NCBI GenBank assembly: GCA_015061605.1
Contig: SUWH01000011.1
Span: forward strand, 1-62,193
Reading direction: 5' to 3'
Length of the DNA: 62,193 bases
Source of the DNA: Lentisphaerota bacterium
GTDB taxonomy: Bacteria > Verrucomicrobiota > Lentisphaeria > Victivallales > Victivallaceae
Shown here: positions 45,364 through 55,772 of the stretch, piece by piece
How the letters are laid out: every line of letters starts with the position of its first letter
How positions within the stretch are numbered: the stretch's first letter is position 1
Notes under the pieces: model-generated
Told to the model about the DNA's origin: nothing
The model's database searches: none
The model's input: the letters and a program-made list of their open reading frames with translations, nothing else
Program-made: the position numbers and the translations under genes

Positions 45364-45401
45364 TTGACAAGCAGTTTTTTATGTGGTACATTACACTGTA
45401 C
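45364..45401 (+). promoter_or_regulatory. Promoter with overlapping palindromic operator for the regulator gene
   Basis: TTGACA (45364-45369), 17 bases, TACATT (45387-45392). GTACA-TTACAC-TGTAC (45386-45401) is a palindrome that covers the -10 box and the probable start site. A repressor bound there would block transcription, so autoregulation by the GntR-type protein encoded next is likely. That step is inferred. Confidence 0.65.
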
Positions 45402-45421
45402 AACATGAAAAAGGAGCTGTT

Positions 45422-46564
45422 ATGTCGCAGGTATTCAATTGGCAACTTACTGTAGATCCGGCATCTGCTGCACCGATGTGGAGTCAGATCGCAGATGGTA
45501 TTTGCCGTGATCTGGTCCGTTTCCGTCCGGAAGTCGGAACGGTTGTAGTTTCAGAACGCCAGCTCGCTGCTGATTTGAAACTCCACCGCAACACCGTCCG
45601 TCAGGCTTACGCCGAATTGCGGGCCAAAAATATTCTGATGAACCGCAACTGCCGTTCTATTGCGGTAGGTCCCGGCGTAAAAGAGCTGTTCAAAACGCCG
45701 TTTCCCACGATAACACTGATATTCAACCAGCCGTTCTCTGAACAGTTGAAATCATTTTCCCGGCAGGGATTGGAAGTTTTCGGCGGCATCATGGAACGTG
45801 CTTCAAAACTGGGTATTTCAGTTAATATTGCCGCATTGCCTGCTCCTGATGCCAATGCTGAAATTATTGAAAACTGGCTTGATGAGATCCAGCAGCACTC
45901 CATCGGTGTGATAAATTTCTGTCCGCGTTATGTGGATAAAACCGATATGATTTTTGACCGTCTTGCTGATTTGCGCGGCTTGCCGCAGGTGCTGGTGAGT
46001 GCGAAATTGAATGATGATACGATAAGTTCAGCTTCCGAAGACTATGTGAGCGGTTTTGATGAGGCTCTTGAATATCTCAAAAACCTCGGACACCGTAAAA
46101 TCGCAGTTTTTGAACAGCACTGGGATTCCGGAAGATTTTTGAGCACCGCAACTTTCCGGGGGAAAATCATGTATGAACGAGCTTTGCTCCACGGTTTTGA
46201 GGCGAAACGTATTTTCTATTGCAAGCCGGAAACTGCTGAATTGGAACTTCAGCTTGACCAAATGTTTTCAAGCGGTTTTGCCCCGACTGCCATCTGGTGT
46301 CAGAACGATCATTGCGGTATGATCATATATGGGTTATTGAAAAAACGTAATATCAATGTCCCGGAAGATATTTCGCTTCTCGGATTTGACAATGATACCG
46401 GTGGATTTCTTTCTTCCGTAGATTATTCGCGCCCCGCGCTGGGCGCTGAACTGGTGGAGCTTTTGTGGTACTTGCACAACTGCAGCAGTGCCGGTACGGT
46501 CATCCACCGCAATGTGCCAAGTAAATTCTATTTAAATAAAACTATTGCAGAGGTGAAAAAATGA
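45422..46564 (+). CDS. GntR-type DNA-binding domain fused to LacI-type sugar-binding domain (AraR-like)
   Basis: 380 residues. Residues ~12-80 are a winged helix of the GntR class (MWSQIADGICRDLVRFRPEV, SERQLAADLKLHRNTVRQAY). The rest is a periplasmic-binding-protein/LacI effector domain ending in LLGFDNDTGGFLSSVDYSRP. The layout is that of AraR, a sugar-responsive repressor. AAGGAG stands 6 bases before the ATG at 45422, so I reject the longer GTG start, which overlaps the promoter. Its stop overlaps the next ATG by 4 bp, making it the first gene of the glycan locus to 57500. It probably controls that locus in response to a released sugar. Confidence 0.9.
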   Translation: MSQVFNWQLTVDPASAAPMWSQIADGICRDLVRFRPEVGTVVVSERQLAADLKLHRNTVRQAYAELRAKNILMNRNCRSIAVGPGVKELFKTPFPTITLIFNQPFSEQLKSFSRQGLEVFGGIMERASKLGISVNIAALPAPDANAEIIENWLDEIQQHSIGVINFCPRYVDKTDMIFDRLADLRGLPQVLVSAKLNDDTISSASEDYVSGFDEALEYLKNLGHRKIAVFEQHWDSGRFLSTATFRGKIMYERALLHGFEAKRIFYCKPETAELELQLDQMFSSGFAPTAIWCQNDHCGMIIYGLLKKRNINVPEDISLLGFDNDTGGFLSSVDYSRPALGAELVELLWYLHNCSSAGTVIHRNVPSKFYLNKTIAEVKK

Positions 46565-48057
46565 AGAACACCGTGATCGCGCTGCTTACGGCAGCAGGAG
46601 TCGCCGCCGGAGCAAGGGAAGTCAGTTTGATCAACAACAGCAACTTTGCCCGCGGTCTGCTCCATTGGCACTACACCGGAAACGGCAAAGCTGCCATTGT
46701 GAAAAAAGCCGCTTCATTTGCTGATGGAACTTTGAGCCATTACTTCGATCTGGGCAACCTTGAACACGCCGATCCCCAGTGTGCCATGCCTGCCAACCGG
46801 ACTTTCCGCTTCCGGGTGCGTGCCAAAGGGGAGGGGACGATGCGGCTTCATGTCCGTGCCCGGCAGATGCTGGCCGGAAACGCGGTGGAATTTGCAACGT
46901 TGAGCAGTCCGGAATACTCTTTGACCAAAGAGTTTAAAGAATATGATTTTGAAGCGGTCGATACTTCGCGTTTTACCGTGTTCCACGATAAAATTTCCAT
47001 TGAATGCAGTGGGAAAATTTCAGTGAATGCCACCTCATTTTATTATCTGGACAAAAAAGCCCACCCGCTGGTCTTTTATCCCGAAGCGGCAGTCGTCCGC
47101 CCGGGAGATACGGTCAAAGTCACCATCGCGACCGGAGTCCCGGAACAAAAGCTGGTCTGTGACCTTTATTGCGGACAGACCCGGCTTTCCGGATATGCTG
47201 CTCCGGAACGCGAAGAGATCACGACCGGTAAAGATGGTTCTGTTGAATATACTTTCAAAGTTTCCAATGCCGCCAGTGACGGTATGCGTTTGAGCGTATC
47301 AAATCCGGAAACCGGAGTCAAAAAAAGCTTTTTTGCCACCATCGTTCCTGAAGCGCAGCTGGCGCGTTTCCGGGAATACGGTAAAAAGATCAGCGGCAAA
47401 AAGCATATCCTCTTTCTCGGTGACAGTCTGACCGACTACGACCGGGGGCGCAATTATGCCAGCATTACCGGGACTTTTCTTCCCGAAGCGTGGAGTTTCC
47501 GCAATGCCGGAGTCGGCGGCGACACTCTCCCCCGGGTCTATGCCCGCTTGACCGGAGGCAAAGTCAACCGTCCGGAGATGTATGAAAATCTTTTTGCTCC
47601 CATGCCGGATATGATTTTTCTCCTCTGCGGCGGCAATGATACCAAAGTCACCTTTTCCAGCAATTACAAAAAGAATTTCACTCCGGTCACCACCCAGCGG
47701 CCGCTGATGGAGAAAATCGTGCAGGAATTGAAAAAGCGCGCTCCCAATGCAAAAATCGTCCTGGTAACTCCGCTGGACAGCTATCTGCCCTATCAGAAGT
47801 CACTCACTGAAACGATGGCGGCACAGAAGATAAATCACAATCTTTTCGGACTGCCCGGTCCCATCGCCGATTATTCGGAAAAATTGCGTCTGACCGCCAA
47901 AAAGTATCAGACCGGTTTCCTTGATGCCGGAAAGGTTTTCCGCAGTGCCGAAGATCTTCAGGAGTTGAATGTCGAAGATGACGGCGTGCATCTTTCGCTC
48001 AAAGGTCACCAGCTCATGGCTGAAATCGTTTTGAAACATCTGTCTGAAATGAAATAA
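46561..48057 (+). CDS. Exported SGNH/GDSL-type esterase with N-terminal beta-domains
   Basis: 498 residues. A short signal-like N-terminus ([19 protein letters not shown]) is followed by a carbohydrate-binding-like jelly roll (~20-165) and an Ig-like domain. The SGNH hydrolase spans ~283-498: block [12 protein letters not shown] (Ser289), [18 protein letters not shown] (block III), and [17 protein letters not shown] (block V, Asp and His). SGNH enzymes in glycan loci usually remove acetyl groups from polysaccharides. It overlaps the regulator gene by 4 bp, and GAGG precedes its ATG. Confidence 0.85.
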   Translation: MKNTVIALLTAAGVAAGAREVSLINNSNFARGLLHWHYTGNGKAAIVKKAASFADGTLSHYFDLGNLEHADPQCAMPANRTFRFRVRAKGEGTMRLHVRARQMLAGNAVEFATLSSPEYSLTKEFKEYDFEAVDTSRFTVFHDKISIECSGKISVNATSFYYLDKKAHPLVFYPEAAVVRPGDTVKVTIATGVPEQKLVCDLYCGQTRLSGYAAPEREEITTGKDGSVEYTFKVSNAASDGMRLSVSNPETGVKKSFFATIVPEAQLARFREYGKKISGKKHILFLGDSLTDYDRGRNYASITGTFLPEAWSFRNAGVGGDTLPRVYARLTGGKVNRPEMYENLFAPMPDMIFLLCGGNDTKVTFSSNYKKNFTPVTTQRPLMEKIVQELKKRAPNAKIVLVTPLDSYLPYQKSLTETMAAQKINHNLFGLPGPIADYSEKLRLTAKKYQTGFLDAGKVFRSAEDLQELNVEDDGVHLSLKGHQLMAEIVLKHLSEMK

Positions 48058-48073
48058 AATGAAAGGGATTGTT

Positions 48074-48793
48074 ATGAATAAAAAGTTTCGCTTTACTCTT
48101 ATCGAACTTCTCGTTGTCATTGCCATCATCGCCATATTGGCGGCGATCCTGCTCCCCGCATTGCAGCAGGCACGCGAACGCGGACGCAGTTCAGCATGTC
48201 TTAATAATTTCGGTCAGCTTGGTAAAGGAATGCAAATGTATTTTACTGATAACAATGGATGGATTCCCGCCTATCAGATAAAACCACCCGGATCTAATGC
48301 GTTAAAACATATAATGTCCCCTAAAGTTAATATCGGCAACCTTGCTCCTTATGTCGGAGCCGTAGGTGATATTACCAATATCGGTAATATCAACGATAAG
48401 GGTTTTTACAGTAAATTTGCCTGTCCGTCAGCGCGGGCGGTCAGTGGCTCTAACAACAGTACAATTGCTTACAATAAGCAATTTGAAAACTGGAAAGTCA
48501 ACCGGTTGTCCAAGGTCAAACGTCCAAGCCGTGCAATGTTATTTATGGATGTGGAAAGTGAATTGACATTGACCTACAAGATGGATATTTCTCCTTCTAC
48601 CCAGGAGGAATATAATAAATTTTTCCGCCACAATAAGGCCGCCAGTATTGCTTATGTTGACGGTCATGTCAACCAGTTGAGAAATATTCAGATTTCTCAT
48701 ACAAATACAAATTTGACCGGTTATCATACAGAGGGGTCCAAGGTCTTTTTCTGGTTGGGGGATGGAAAAACTTCTTTGGAATCTCTGTATTGA
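48074..48793 (+). CDS. H-x9-DG pseudopilin
   Basis: 239 residues. [20 protein letters not shown] is a canonical prepilin signal, followed by [20 protein letters not shown] and a beta-rich domain. The C-terminus has [19 protein letters not shown], the H-x9-DG motif. The start at 48074 follows AGGG; an in-frame ATG at 48059 directly after the preceding stop is the alternative. It sits between an SGNH esterase and two exported proteins in the glycan locus, the same relative place as the pseudopilin at 30995. Confidence 0.88.
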   Translation: MNKKFRFTLIELLVVIAIIAILAAILLPALQQARERGRSSACLNNFGQLGKGMQMYFTDNNGWIPAYQIKPPGSNALKHIMSPKVNIGNLAPYVGAVGDITNIGNINDKGFYSKFACPSARAVSGSNNSTIAYNKQFENWKVNRLSKVKRPSRAMLFMDVESELTLTYKMDISPSTQEEYNKFFRHNKAASIAYVDGHVNQLRNIQISHTNTNLTGYHTEGSKVFFWLGDGKTSLESLY

Positions 48794-48825
48794 GACTGAT
48801 TTATTAATTTTAAAGGAACTTGGAA

Positions 48826-49338
48826 ATGTATAAAAGTTTTATTTTTGCTTTTCTGTTTGCCGCTATCGCCGTTTCCGGTGCAGTAATTCCGGTCGAATCA
48901 TACAAATTTGATATTCCAGTGTTGCCGGAAAAGCGCAATTCTTATGAAGATAAAGAGTTCAAAAAACTTACCGATGGCGACCTGTCCGGCAAATCCCGCG
49001 TTATCTGGGAATATAAAAAGGCTCCCAAACGCGTGATAAACATCACTTTTAAACTTAAAGAATCAGGTGTTGAAAAACTCCATCTGGATATTTTCCGCGG
49101 CCCGCGCAGTTACGGCATCAAAGAGGTAAAACTCTTTGCAATCGTTGACGGTAAAAAAGTTGAAGCTGCTTCAAAACTGTTCAAACACCCCTATCAGCTC
49201 GGCAAAGAAGATAAAAATTATGAGAAACTTACCGTCGAAATCCCTGCAACCGCCCCCAAGGCGGTCGATTATGAACTGGTCATTTCCGGTACCGGAAGTT
49301 ACCTCGGGCTTTGCGAAGTGAGCTTTGAAAAGAAGTAA
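48826..49338 (+). CDS. Exported single-domain protein, copy of the N-terminal domain of the next protein
   Basis: 170 residues. A signal peptide (FIFAFLFAAIAVSGAVIPVE) is followed by one beta-sandwich domain of the F5/8 (discoidin-like) kind. It matches residues ~20-165 of the 1733-residue protein encoded 12 bp downstream: LTDGDLSGKSRVIW against LTNGDTSSKSRIIW, LDIFRGPRSYGIKEVKLF against LDIFRGPKSYGYKDVNLF, and ISGTGSYLGLC against IRGTGSYIGLC. It probably binds a sugar. The ATG at 48826 follows AAGGA; a TTG 6 bases earlier is unlikely. A free-standing version beside the parent enzyme is unusual. Confidence 0.8.
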   Translation: MYKSFIFAFLFAAIAVSGAVIPVESYKFDIPVLPEKRNSYEDKEFKKLTDGDLSGKSRVIWEYKKAPKRVINITFKLKESGVEKLHLDIFRGPRSYGIKEVKLFAIVDGKKVEAASKLFKHPYQLGKEDKNYEKLTVEIPATAPKAVDYELVISGTGSYLGLCEVSFEKK

Positions 49339-49350
49339 GGTTTTATTAAG

Positions 49351-52300
49351 ATGAAAAAGTTTTTGATTTGCTTTTCCGCACTTCTGACTTTGAGCCAGAT
49401 TGCTGCAGCTCCACTGAAAATCGCCTCTTACCGCTTCACCCCTGCGGTCATGAGTGCCGACTATGCCGACAGCGGTTATACCCGGTTGACCAATGGTGAT
49501 ACCTCAAGTAAATCCCGTATCATCTGGAACCTTAAAACTCAGAAAGACAAACGGGTGGTCATCAGTTGCCAGTTTGAAGAACCGGTAAAAATTTCCTCGG
49601 TCACGCTGGATATTTTCCGCGGTCCCAAAAGTTACGGTTACAAGGATGTGAACCTTTTCGGTGTGGATGGTGATAAGCGCATCCCGCTGGCATCGCAGGT
49701 TTTCAATCATCCTTATGCCCTTGCCAAAGGTGAATCTTATTATCAGAAACTTTCTTTCAAAACCAGTGATGATACTCCTGTTTCAGCAGTCGAACTGGTC
49801 ATCCGGGGTACCGGAAGTTACATCGGTTTGTGCAATTTGAGTTTCGACGGCAGCGTGGTTCCGGTCAAAAAGGTCGCTCTTGCCGCCAATCCGCTGGATA
49901 AATTGCAGAAAAATATGAAAGATGAGCTGCGCTTTTACCGCGATGGCGTCTATTACATTCTGGAAAACCGCCACGTCCTCTATGCCATCGATCCCCGCAA
50001 CAACGGCGGCGTGGCTTATGCCTATGACAAACATGCCAAACGCAATAATATCCATTTTATGCCCGCCAAAGGTGATTTTGGTGTGGCGTTTGCCGACCGT
50101 TTTTATGGCGGCAGCGGCAACAAGACCCTCTATCATCATGTGGAATATGAGGGCAAGGTGCTTCAGGATAAAGCAAATTTGAAACAGCTCCAATTCAGCG
50201 GCAGCGGCAGAAGCGGTGCGTTTGAGAATGTCTGCATCACCAAGAGATACACCCTCGAAGCGGACAGTCCGGTTTTGCGTGCCGATTATTCCATTGAAAA
50301 CTCTCTGGACAATGTCGTCCCTCTGGAAAGCGGCTACTGGATGAATGCCGGTGTCGTTTTCCCTGACCGTTACTTCCGCTTGATCCCCGGCGAAAACGGC
50401 GTTGAACTTTCTCCGGGCGGAGTCAAAGAGTTTTCCACCCGCGACATCGCCGGAACTTGGTTCGGGGCAGGGGACAAGGACGGCGGCGTGGCGTTTGTCA
50501 TGCCCTATGAATTGATGAAAGAGGTTTATTTCTGGAGCAACAATCCCAATTTCGGTACGGCGGAGTGCAAACTCGGCATTTATCCCATCAAAGCGGGAAC
50601 TGCGATGGATTTTTCCATGTACCTTGCTCCATTTTCCAAAGTCGGTATCCCGGACAAAGTCAATCAGTTTGCCGCCGGAAGTTTCGCTCTGGAACGGGAA
50701 TATGCCAAACGTCCGGCAGCAATCGTTTTCAAAGGTGAAATATTCAAACCGGGTAAATATACGCTTAAAATAAGTTCCGGAACGATGAAAAAAGGCAATA
50801 TTGTAGCCAATTTCAAGGAGGTGAAATCAGTTCCACTTGACGGCAAACGCTTTTTTGAAGTTGAGTTTGCCAATAGGGAAAAGTATGGTACTGCAGTTTA
50901 TAAAGCCGAAATTTTTGACGGCAAAACCAGAGTTTTCTCGGCTGAAAAAGCGGCGATCATCAGCCGTTCAAGCGGAATATTCAAAGTCACCCCCGACGGT
51001 GTCCGCCGTCCCGATGCCGCCGCCAAAGGTGCCAAACTCAATTTGAATTTCAACAGTAAAAAAGTCGGTGATGCGACCTTTGACTTTGCACAGAAATATG
51101 CCGGTAAACTCCCCCGGGTTCTGGCGGTGAACTCCGTTTCCGGCGGCATCCGCGATATGATCGAACTTTCACGCCGCTTTGAAATGAAACTCACTACCAA
51201 TTTCATCGCCGGGATGTGGTCGTTGAGCGGTCATACGGTTTCGCTCAATATTGCCACCTGTGTCCGGGAGTTGGGTGAGCAGCTTAAAAACGACTGGGAT
51301 TGTATCGTCATTTCCGGCGATGTCTGGGGATGTTTGAGCAAAGATGTCACCGCCGCCATCCTCGGCAAAGTTGCCAATGGCGCCGGATTGATCGTCACCG
51401 CTCCGGAAGAGCTGCCTGCTGATTTGAAAAATATCATCAAACTCCGCCGTTCCCCCGGCAAAGTTCAGGTATGGAAAAATACCGGAAATTCAACACTGCT
51501 TGCCGGTATCCCCTTTGCCGCATTGCCGCCGACTCCGGCGTTTACTTACCAGATCAAAGGCGGCAAAATCCTTGCCAATGCCGGAAATGCTCCGCTGGTT
51601 ACGGAAACCTCTTTCGGAAAAGGAAAAGTTTTCATCTGCTCCTGGCAGGTGGTGAAAGCGCGTAAATCCAAATACAACCGCAGCAGCAACTTCTTTCTGC
51701 CCTTCCTCAACGACAATGTACCAAATGTTCCGTGGATGTATCAGGAATACCAGATGTCGCTTCTGGGCAGACTCATCTACAATGCTGCCAATATTGACAG
51801 CGGCGTGAATGTTGCCGGTATCGCTGTGCAGAATGGCAAGGCTCAACTCAAACTGTTTTCTGACAAGGCGCAAACGGTGAAAATAAATGCCGTCCTGCGG
51901 AATAAATTTTCTATCATTGACGGTAAATCGGTCAAAGATGTGCAGTTGAAAAAAGGCGAAAACCTTATCGCTCTCGAATTGCCCCGCGCCGTTATGAACG
52001 GCAGAAACTTCTATGATTTTACCATCGGCAATGCCAAAGGTACTCTCTGCTGGGGTGGAGAATGTTTTGATTATGCCGCTCCGGACAAACTGCTTGATAT
52101 TTCCATTGACACCGGACGCATCTGGAAAAATTCTGATACGGTAAAAGTTTCCGTCAAAGCTGAAGGTAAAGGCGATCTCATTGCCGAACTTTTTGACAGC
52201 AACGGTAACTGCTTCGCCCGCGTCAACGGCAGCAACATCGCTCTGCCGCTTGTTGATTGTGCCACCAAAACTGCCCGTTTGCAAATCCGTAAAGAATTGA

Positions 52301-54552
52301 ACGGCAAAGTTCTTGACCGGGCGGACTTCCGGATCGTGCTTCACGGAGCACCCGATCCACGGATTTTCAGCGTGATGCAGGGCTGGCCGGGCATCAGTCA
52401 GCGCGCCCATCTCTGGAATTACGACCTTTATTTGAAACAGCTTAAAGAATTCGGTGTCAATATGGCGGGCGGCAGCGGTTCATATGTCGATATGCCCTCT
52501 GCTGAAGCCGCGTTCCGCAACAACAATATTCTCTACGGCAGCACTAACGCCACCTCCTCCGTCGGCGGCAAGCTCCCCTTTGATCCCAAGGTCAAAGAAA
52601 AGGACAAAATGGTGCGCATCCCCTGTTTGAGTGAACCCGGATTCAAGGACAAACTGGCGCAGAAACCCACCGCTTTCGGTCCCTCCTATCGCTATGGCGT
52701 GCTCGATGTCGCCGGCCCCGATGAATCCAACAGTATAAACAACTGGGACGGTTGTTTCTCCGACGCTTGTAAAGTTGAGTTCCGCAAGTATCTGCAAAAG
52801 GTCTATCCCTCGCTTGAAGCATTGAATAAATCGTGGCAGACCGATTTTGCCCGCTGGGAAGATGTGGTCGCTTCCACTGTCGATGAAGCCCGCAAGATGA
52901 AATCTTTTGCTTCATGGCTCGATCACCGTTCATTCAACGACTGGAATCGCGCCGATGCGCTCGCTCATCTGGTGCGCGGTATCAACGCCGCCGATCCCAA
53001 ACTCACCTATTCGCTTTCCGGAACCCAGAACACCAATCCGTGGAACGCCTGGGACTACTATCAGATGATGCCCAGTCTGCGCGCGCTCTCCGGCTATCGC
53101 GGCGAACAGAGTGCCCAGCACCGCAGTTTTGCCGCCGGTAAATTGCGCAACTGTCCGTGGGTCGGTTACGATCAGAACTTTACTGCTGCCAACTACCGGA
53201 TACTGGATGCGCTGATGGATGGAGCTTCCGGGGTTTCGATCTACGGCAATTTCAATATCGATCCTGCCTATGAACTCTCTCCCCGGGGTAAAGATCTTGC
53301 CCGGGCGATCAAAACTTATCAGAACGGCATCGCTGAAATGCTTATGCGTGCCGAGTTCCACAGCAGTCCGGTGGCGTTTCACTACTCTCCGGCTTCCATC
53401 AAAGCGGACTGGTTCATCGGTCTGGATGCGTTGCGGCAGAGTTCGATCAAGGGCTTCCGGGCGGCGATGGAAGATTACGGCATCACCTATGATTACCTCG
53501 CCTACGGAACTATGGAAAAATCCGGCGTTCCGGAAAAATACAAAGTTCTGGTTCTGCCGCTTTCCAGTGCCATGTCCGATAAGGAAATTTCTGCTGTAAA
53601 AGCATTTGTCAAACGGGGCGGTCTGGTCATCGCTGATTTGATGCCCGGATTCTATGATGAACACGGTGCGGTGCGGGAAAACAATCCGCTTGCTGAACTT
53701 TTCGGCGTGAAAAATATCGGCAATGCCGTCCGTTCCACTGCCGCTGTGCAGTATAAGAATATTGCTATCAAGTCGGCTTATGCCGATGCTGCGGCAGCGG
53801 TCACTTCCGCCCGCGCGATTTGTACTTTGAACGGTAAACCGGTACTCTTTGTCAACAATTACGGCAAAGGCAAGGCGGTCTATTTTGCATCATCGATTCC
53901 GGCGACATTCGGTGACTGGGAGCTGATGCGTTTTTCCAAAGGCAATATCAATGCGTCAAAATTCATCACCGGATTGTTCCACGAATTGCTCCACATAGAG
54001 CGGAAAATCCCTGCTTTGATGAAGTCTCCCGGTATGCCCGGAGCGCGCTTCACCGCCCGGCGCAGCGGCGATGGATTCTTTACCGCAGTCCTTCGCGACC
54101 CCACCACGTCGGCGATGCTGGGCAAATATACGATCCCGTTTCTCTTGCAGCTTTCCGGCAAATATCACGTCTACGATGTGATAAATAAAAAATATCTGGG
54201 CTTTACGGATAAATTTAAGTATCCATTTGCTCCGGATACTCAAGCATTGTTCGCATTGATGCCGTACAAGGTCGAAGCGGTGAAACTTAACCTCAAGTTA
54301 AATGCCCGCCGTGTCACGCTCAATATTGAAGCTGTCAAAAGTTCCGGCAGCGGCAGCTGTGATCACACCTTCCGGGTAAAAGTTTACTCCCCGGACGGCA
54401 AAGAAAACAAATCTTTTTCACAGATGGTTTTTGCGGATAAAAATCAGGGCAGTATGAGCCTGGTTCTGCCGCTTAATCTGCCGGAAAAGAATTGGAAATT
54501 TGAAGTCACTGATATTATCAGCGGCATAACTGAAAGTGTGGTGTTGAAATGA
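49351..54552 (+). CDS. Giant exported GH42-like glycoside hydrolase (1733 residues)
   Basis: Signal peptide (FLICFSALLTLSQIAAAP), then a discoidin-like domain (~20-170). Residues ~175-450 form a galactose-mutarotase-like beta-domain (YRDGVYYILENRHVLYAIDP). A GATase-like domain (~585-800) and Ig-like domains to ~1000 follow. The TIM barrel is at ~1010-1370, with DVAGPDESN as the probable acid/base Glu and FRKYLQKVYPSLEALNKSWQ as the GH42-type signature. A second GATase-like (beta-galactosidase trimerisation) domain (LVLPLSSAMSDKEISAVKAF) and a C-terminal beta-domain end the protein. The substrate is unknown; the neighbouring CE15-like and DUF4838 genes suggest a uronic-acid-bearing glycan. Its stop overlaps the next ATG (ATGA). 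Confidence 0.8.
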   Translation: MKKFLICFSALLTLSQIAAAPLKIASYRFTPAVMSADYADSGYTRLTNGDTSSKSRIIWNLKTQKDKRVVISCQFEEPVKISSVTLDIFRGPKSYGYKDVNLFGVDGDKRIPLASQVFNHPYALAKGESYYQKLSFKTSDDTPVSAVELVIRGTGSYIGLCNLSFDGSVVPVKKVALAANPLDKLQKNMKDELRFYRDGVYYILENRHVLYAIDPRNNGGVAYAYDKHAKRNNIHFMPAKGDFGVAFADRFYGGSGNKTLYHHVEYEGKVLQDKANLKQLQFSGSGRSGAFENVCITKRYTLEADSPVLRADYSIENSLDNVVPLESGYWMNAGVVFPDRYFRLIPGENGVELSPGGVKEFSTRDIAGTWFGAGDKDGGVAFVMPYELMKEVYFWSNNPNFGTAECKLGIYPIKAGTAMDFSMYLAPFSKVGIPDKVNQFAAGSFALEREYAKRPAAIVFKGEIFKPGKYTLKISSGTMKKGNIVANFKEVKSVPLDGKRFFEVEFANREKYGTAVYKAEIFDGKTRVFSAEKAAIISRSSGIFKVTPDGVRRPDAAAKGAKLNLNFNSKKVGDATFDFAQKYAGKLPRVLAVNSVSGGIRDMIELSRRFEMKLTTNFIAGMWSLSGHTVSLNIATCVRELGEQLKNDWDCIVISGDVWGCLSKDVTAAILGKVANGAGLIVTAPEELPADLKNIIKLRRSPGKVQVWKNTGNSTLLAGIPFAALPPTPAFTYQIKGGKILANAGNAPLVTETSFGKGKVFICSWQVVKARKSKYNRSSNFFLPFLNDNVPNVPWMYQEYQMSLLGRLIYNAANIDSGVNVAGIAVQNGKAQLKLFSDKAQTVKINAVLRNKFSIIDGKSVKDVQLKKGENLIALELPRAVMNGRNFYDFTIGNAKGTLCWGGECFDYAAPDKLLDISIDTGRIWKNSDTVKVSVKAEGKGDLIAELFDSNGNCFARVNGSNIALPLVDCATKTARLQIRKELNGKVLDRADFRIVLHGAPDPRIFSVMQGWPGISQRAHLWNYDLYLKQLKEFGVNMAGGSGSYVDMPSAEAAFRNNNILYGSTNATSSVGGKLPFDPKVKEKDKMVRIPCLSEPGFKDKLAQKPTAFGPSYRYGVLDVAGPDESNSINNWDGCFSDACKVEFRKYLQKVYPSLEALNKSWQTDFARWEDVVASTVDEARKMKSFASWLDHRSFNDWNRADALAHLVRGINAADPKLTYSLSGTQNTNPWNAWDYYQMMPSLRALSGYRGEQSAQHRSFAAGKLRNCPWVGYDQNFTAANYRILDALMDGASGVSIYGNFNIDPAYELSPRGKDLARAIKTYQNGIAEMLMRAEFHSSPVAFHYSPASIKADWFIGLDALRQSSIKGFRAAMEDYGITYDYLAYGTMEKSGVPEKYKVLVLPLSSAMSDKEISAVKAFVKRGGLVIADLMPGFYDEHGAVRENNPLAELFGVKNIGNAVRSTAAVQYKNIAIKSAYADAAAAVTSARAICTLNGKPVLFVNNYGKGKAVYFASSIPATFGDWELMRFSKGNINASKFITGLFHELLHIERKIPALMKSPGMPGARFTARRSGDGFFTAVLRDPTTSAMLGKYTIPFLLQLSGKYHVYDVINKKYLGFTDKFKYPFAPDTQALFALMPYKVEAVKLNLKLNARRVTLNIEAVKSSGSGSCDHTFRVKVYSPDGKENKSFSQMVFADKNQGSMSLVLPLNLPEKNWKFEVTDIISGITESVVLK

Positions 54553-55763
54553 AAGAAAAACGTTTCCCGAAAGCCAATCTGCCGGAATATATCCAGCAGA
54601 TCGCTGATAAAATGAATACCTGTGAAGCAGATGTTCCCCCTTATCAGGCGTTGCCGTTGATCTCTGACCGCAAGGCAGTACTTAAAACCTTTGCCGATGA
54701 GATGTACGGTGAAATTCCTCCCGCGTGCGAAATGAAGCTCGTTACCAAAAATGAGGGCATCGTTTTCGGCGGTATCGGTATAAGAAAAGAGATCGATATG
54801 ATCTTTTCCAACAACGGTGTCGAACGCACTTTGCACATGCTGCTCTACATCCCGGCAAAACGGCAGAGGAAAGTTCCCTGCTTTTTCGGTTTGAACTTTC
54901 TCGGCAATATCGCCACCACGCATGATACGGAAGTGACCTTTTATCCATTCAGGCGTTATCAATCCGAATTTGTCTGGCACGCCGACCGCCGTGTGGAGGC
55001 AGGAGCTTACGGCGGCAAGGCTGACCGCTGGGATTTTGAAAAGGTGCTTAAAGCCGGATTTGCTTCGGCGACCATCTGCTGTTTTGACTGTTTTCCGGAT
55101 CATCCGGACGGCTTTGATGAAAGTATCCTGCCGCTGTTTTTCAGCCGCAAAGAGTGGGATGCCCCTGAACGCCGCTGTCCGGGCGCGATTTCCGCGTGGG
55201 CGTGGGGCTGTCTGCGCGCCGTGGATTGTCTGCTTCAACAGCCGGAGATCGACGGGGAAAGGATCATTGTCCACGGGCTTTCCCGTTTGGGAAAAACGGC
55301 ATTATGGGCAGGGGCAAACGATGAACGTATTGCGATGACGGTTTCGATTTGTTCTGGGTGCTGTGGAGCTAAAATGACCCGGCGGCACTTCGGAGAGGAT
55401 CTGGGCTGGCTGCTCTTCTGGCGGAAATACTGGTTTGTGCCGGGGATTTGCGATTTCATCGACCGCGATACGGAAGTACCTTACGATCAGCAGCAGCTTA
55501 TGGCGGCGATCGCCCCGCGCAAACTCTATGTCGCCAGTGCCGATCTGGATGAATTCGCCGACCCGTTGGGCGAATTTACCGCGACCAGACTTGCCGCCAA
55601 AGCATGGAAGAGTTCGCTTGCTTCGGCAGAATTTCCAGCCGCCGGAAACGGGGCAGGGGATGACAATGTCCGCTACTTCATGCGTAAAGGTGAACACAAC
55701 TGTACTCCGGAAAACTGGGACGATCTTCTCGCTCATGCCGGTAAAATATTTTTGAATGATTGA
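54549..55763 (+). CDS. CE15-like glucuronoyl esterase
   Basis: 404 residues, alpha/beta hydrolase, no signal peptide. HGLSRLGKTALWAGANDERI (242-261) matches the CE15 motif G-x-S-R-x-G-K, with Ser245 as nucleophile; the usual G-C-S-R reads G-L-S-R. SGCCGAKMTRRHFGEDL and the late GEHNCTPENW (catalytic His) also fit. CE15 enzymes split the ester between glucuronic acid of xylan and lignin alcohols. A cytosolic version acting on imported uronate esters would be unusual, so a related acyl esterase is the alternative. It overlaps the giant glycosidase gene by 4 bp and precedes the DUF4838 gene by 9 bp. Confidence 0.8.
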   Translation: MKEKRFPKANLPEYIQQIADKMNTCEADVPPYQALPLISDRKAVLKTFADEMYGEIPPACEMKLVTKNEGIVFGGIGIRKEIDMIFSNNGVERTLHMLLYIPAKRQRKVPCFFGLNFLGNIATTHDTEVTFYPFRRYQSEFVWHADRRVEAGAYGGKADRWDFEKVLKAGFASATICCFDCFPDHPDGFDESILPLFFSRKEWDAPERRCPGAISAWAWGCLRAVDCLLQQPEIDGERIIVHGLSRLGKTALWAGANDERIAMTVSICSGCCGAKMTRRHFGEDLGWLLFWRKYWFVPGICDFIDRDTEVPYDQQQLMAAIAPRKLYVASADLDEFADPLGEFTATRLAAKAWKSSLASAEFPAAGNGAGDDNVRYFMRKGEHNCTPENWDDLLAHAGKIFLND

Positions 55764-55772
55764 GGTTTATCT

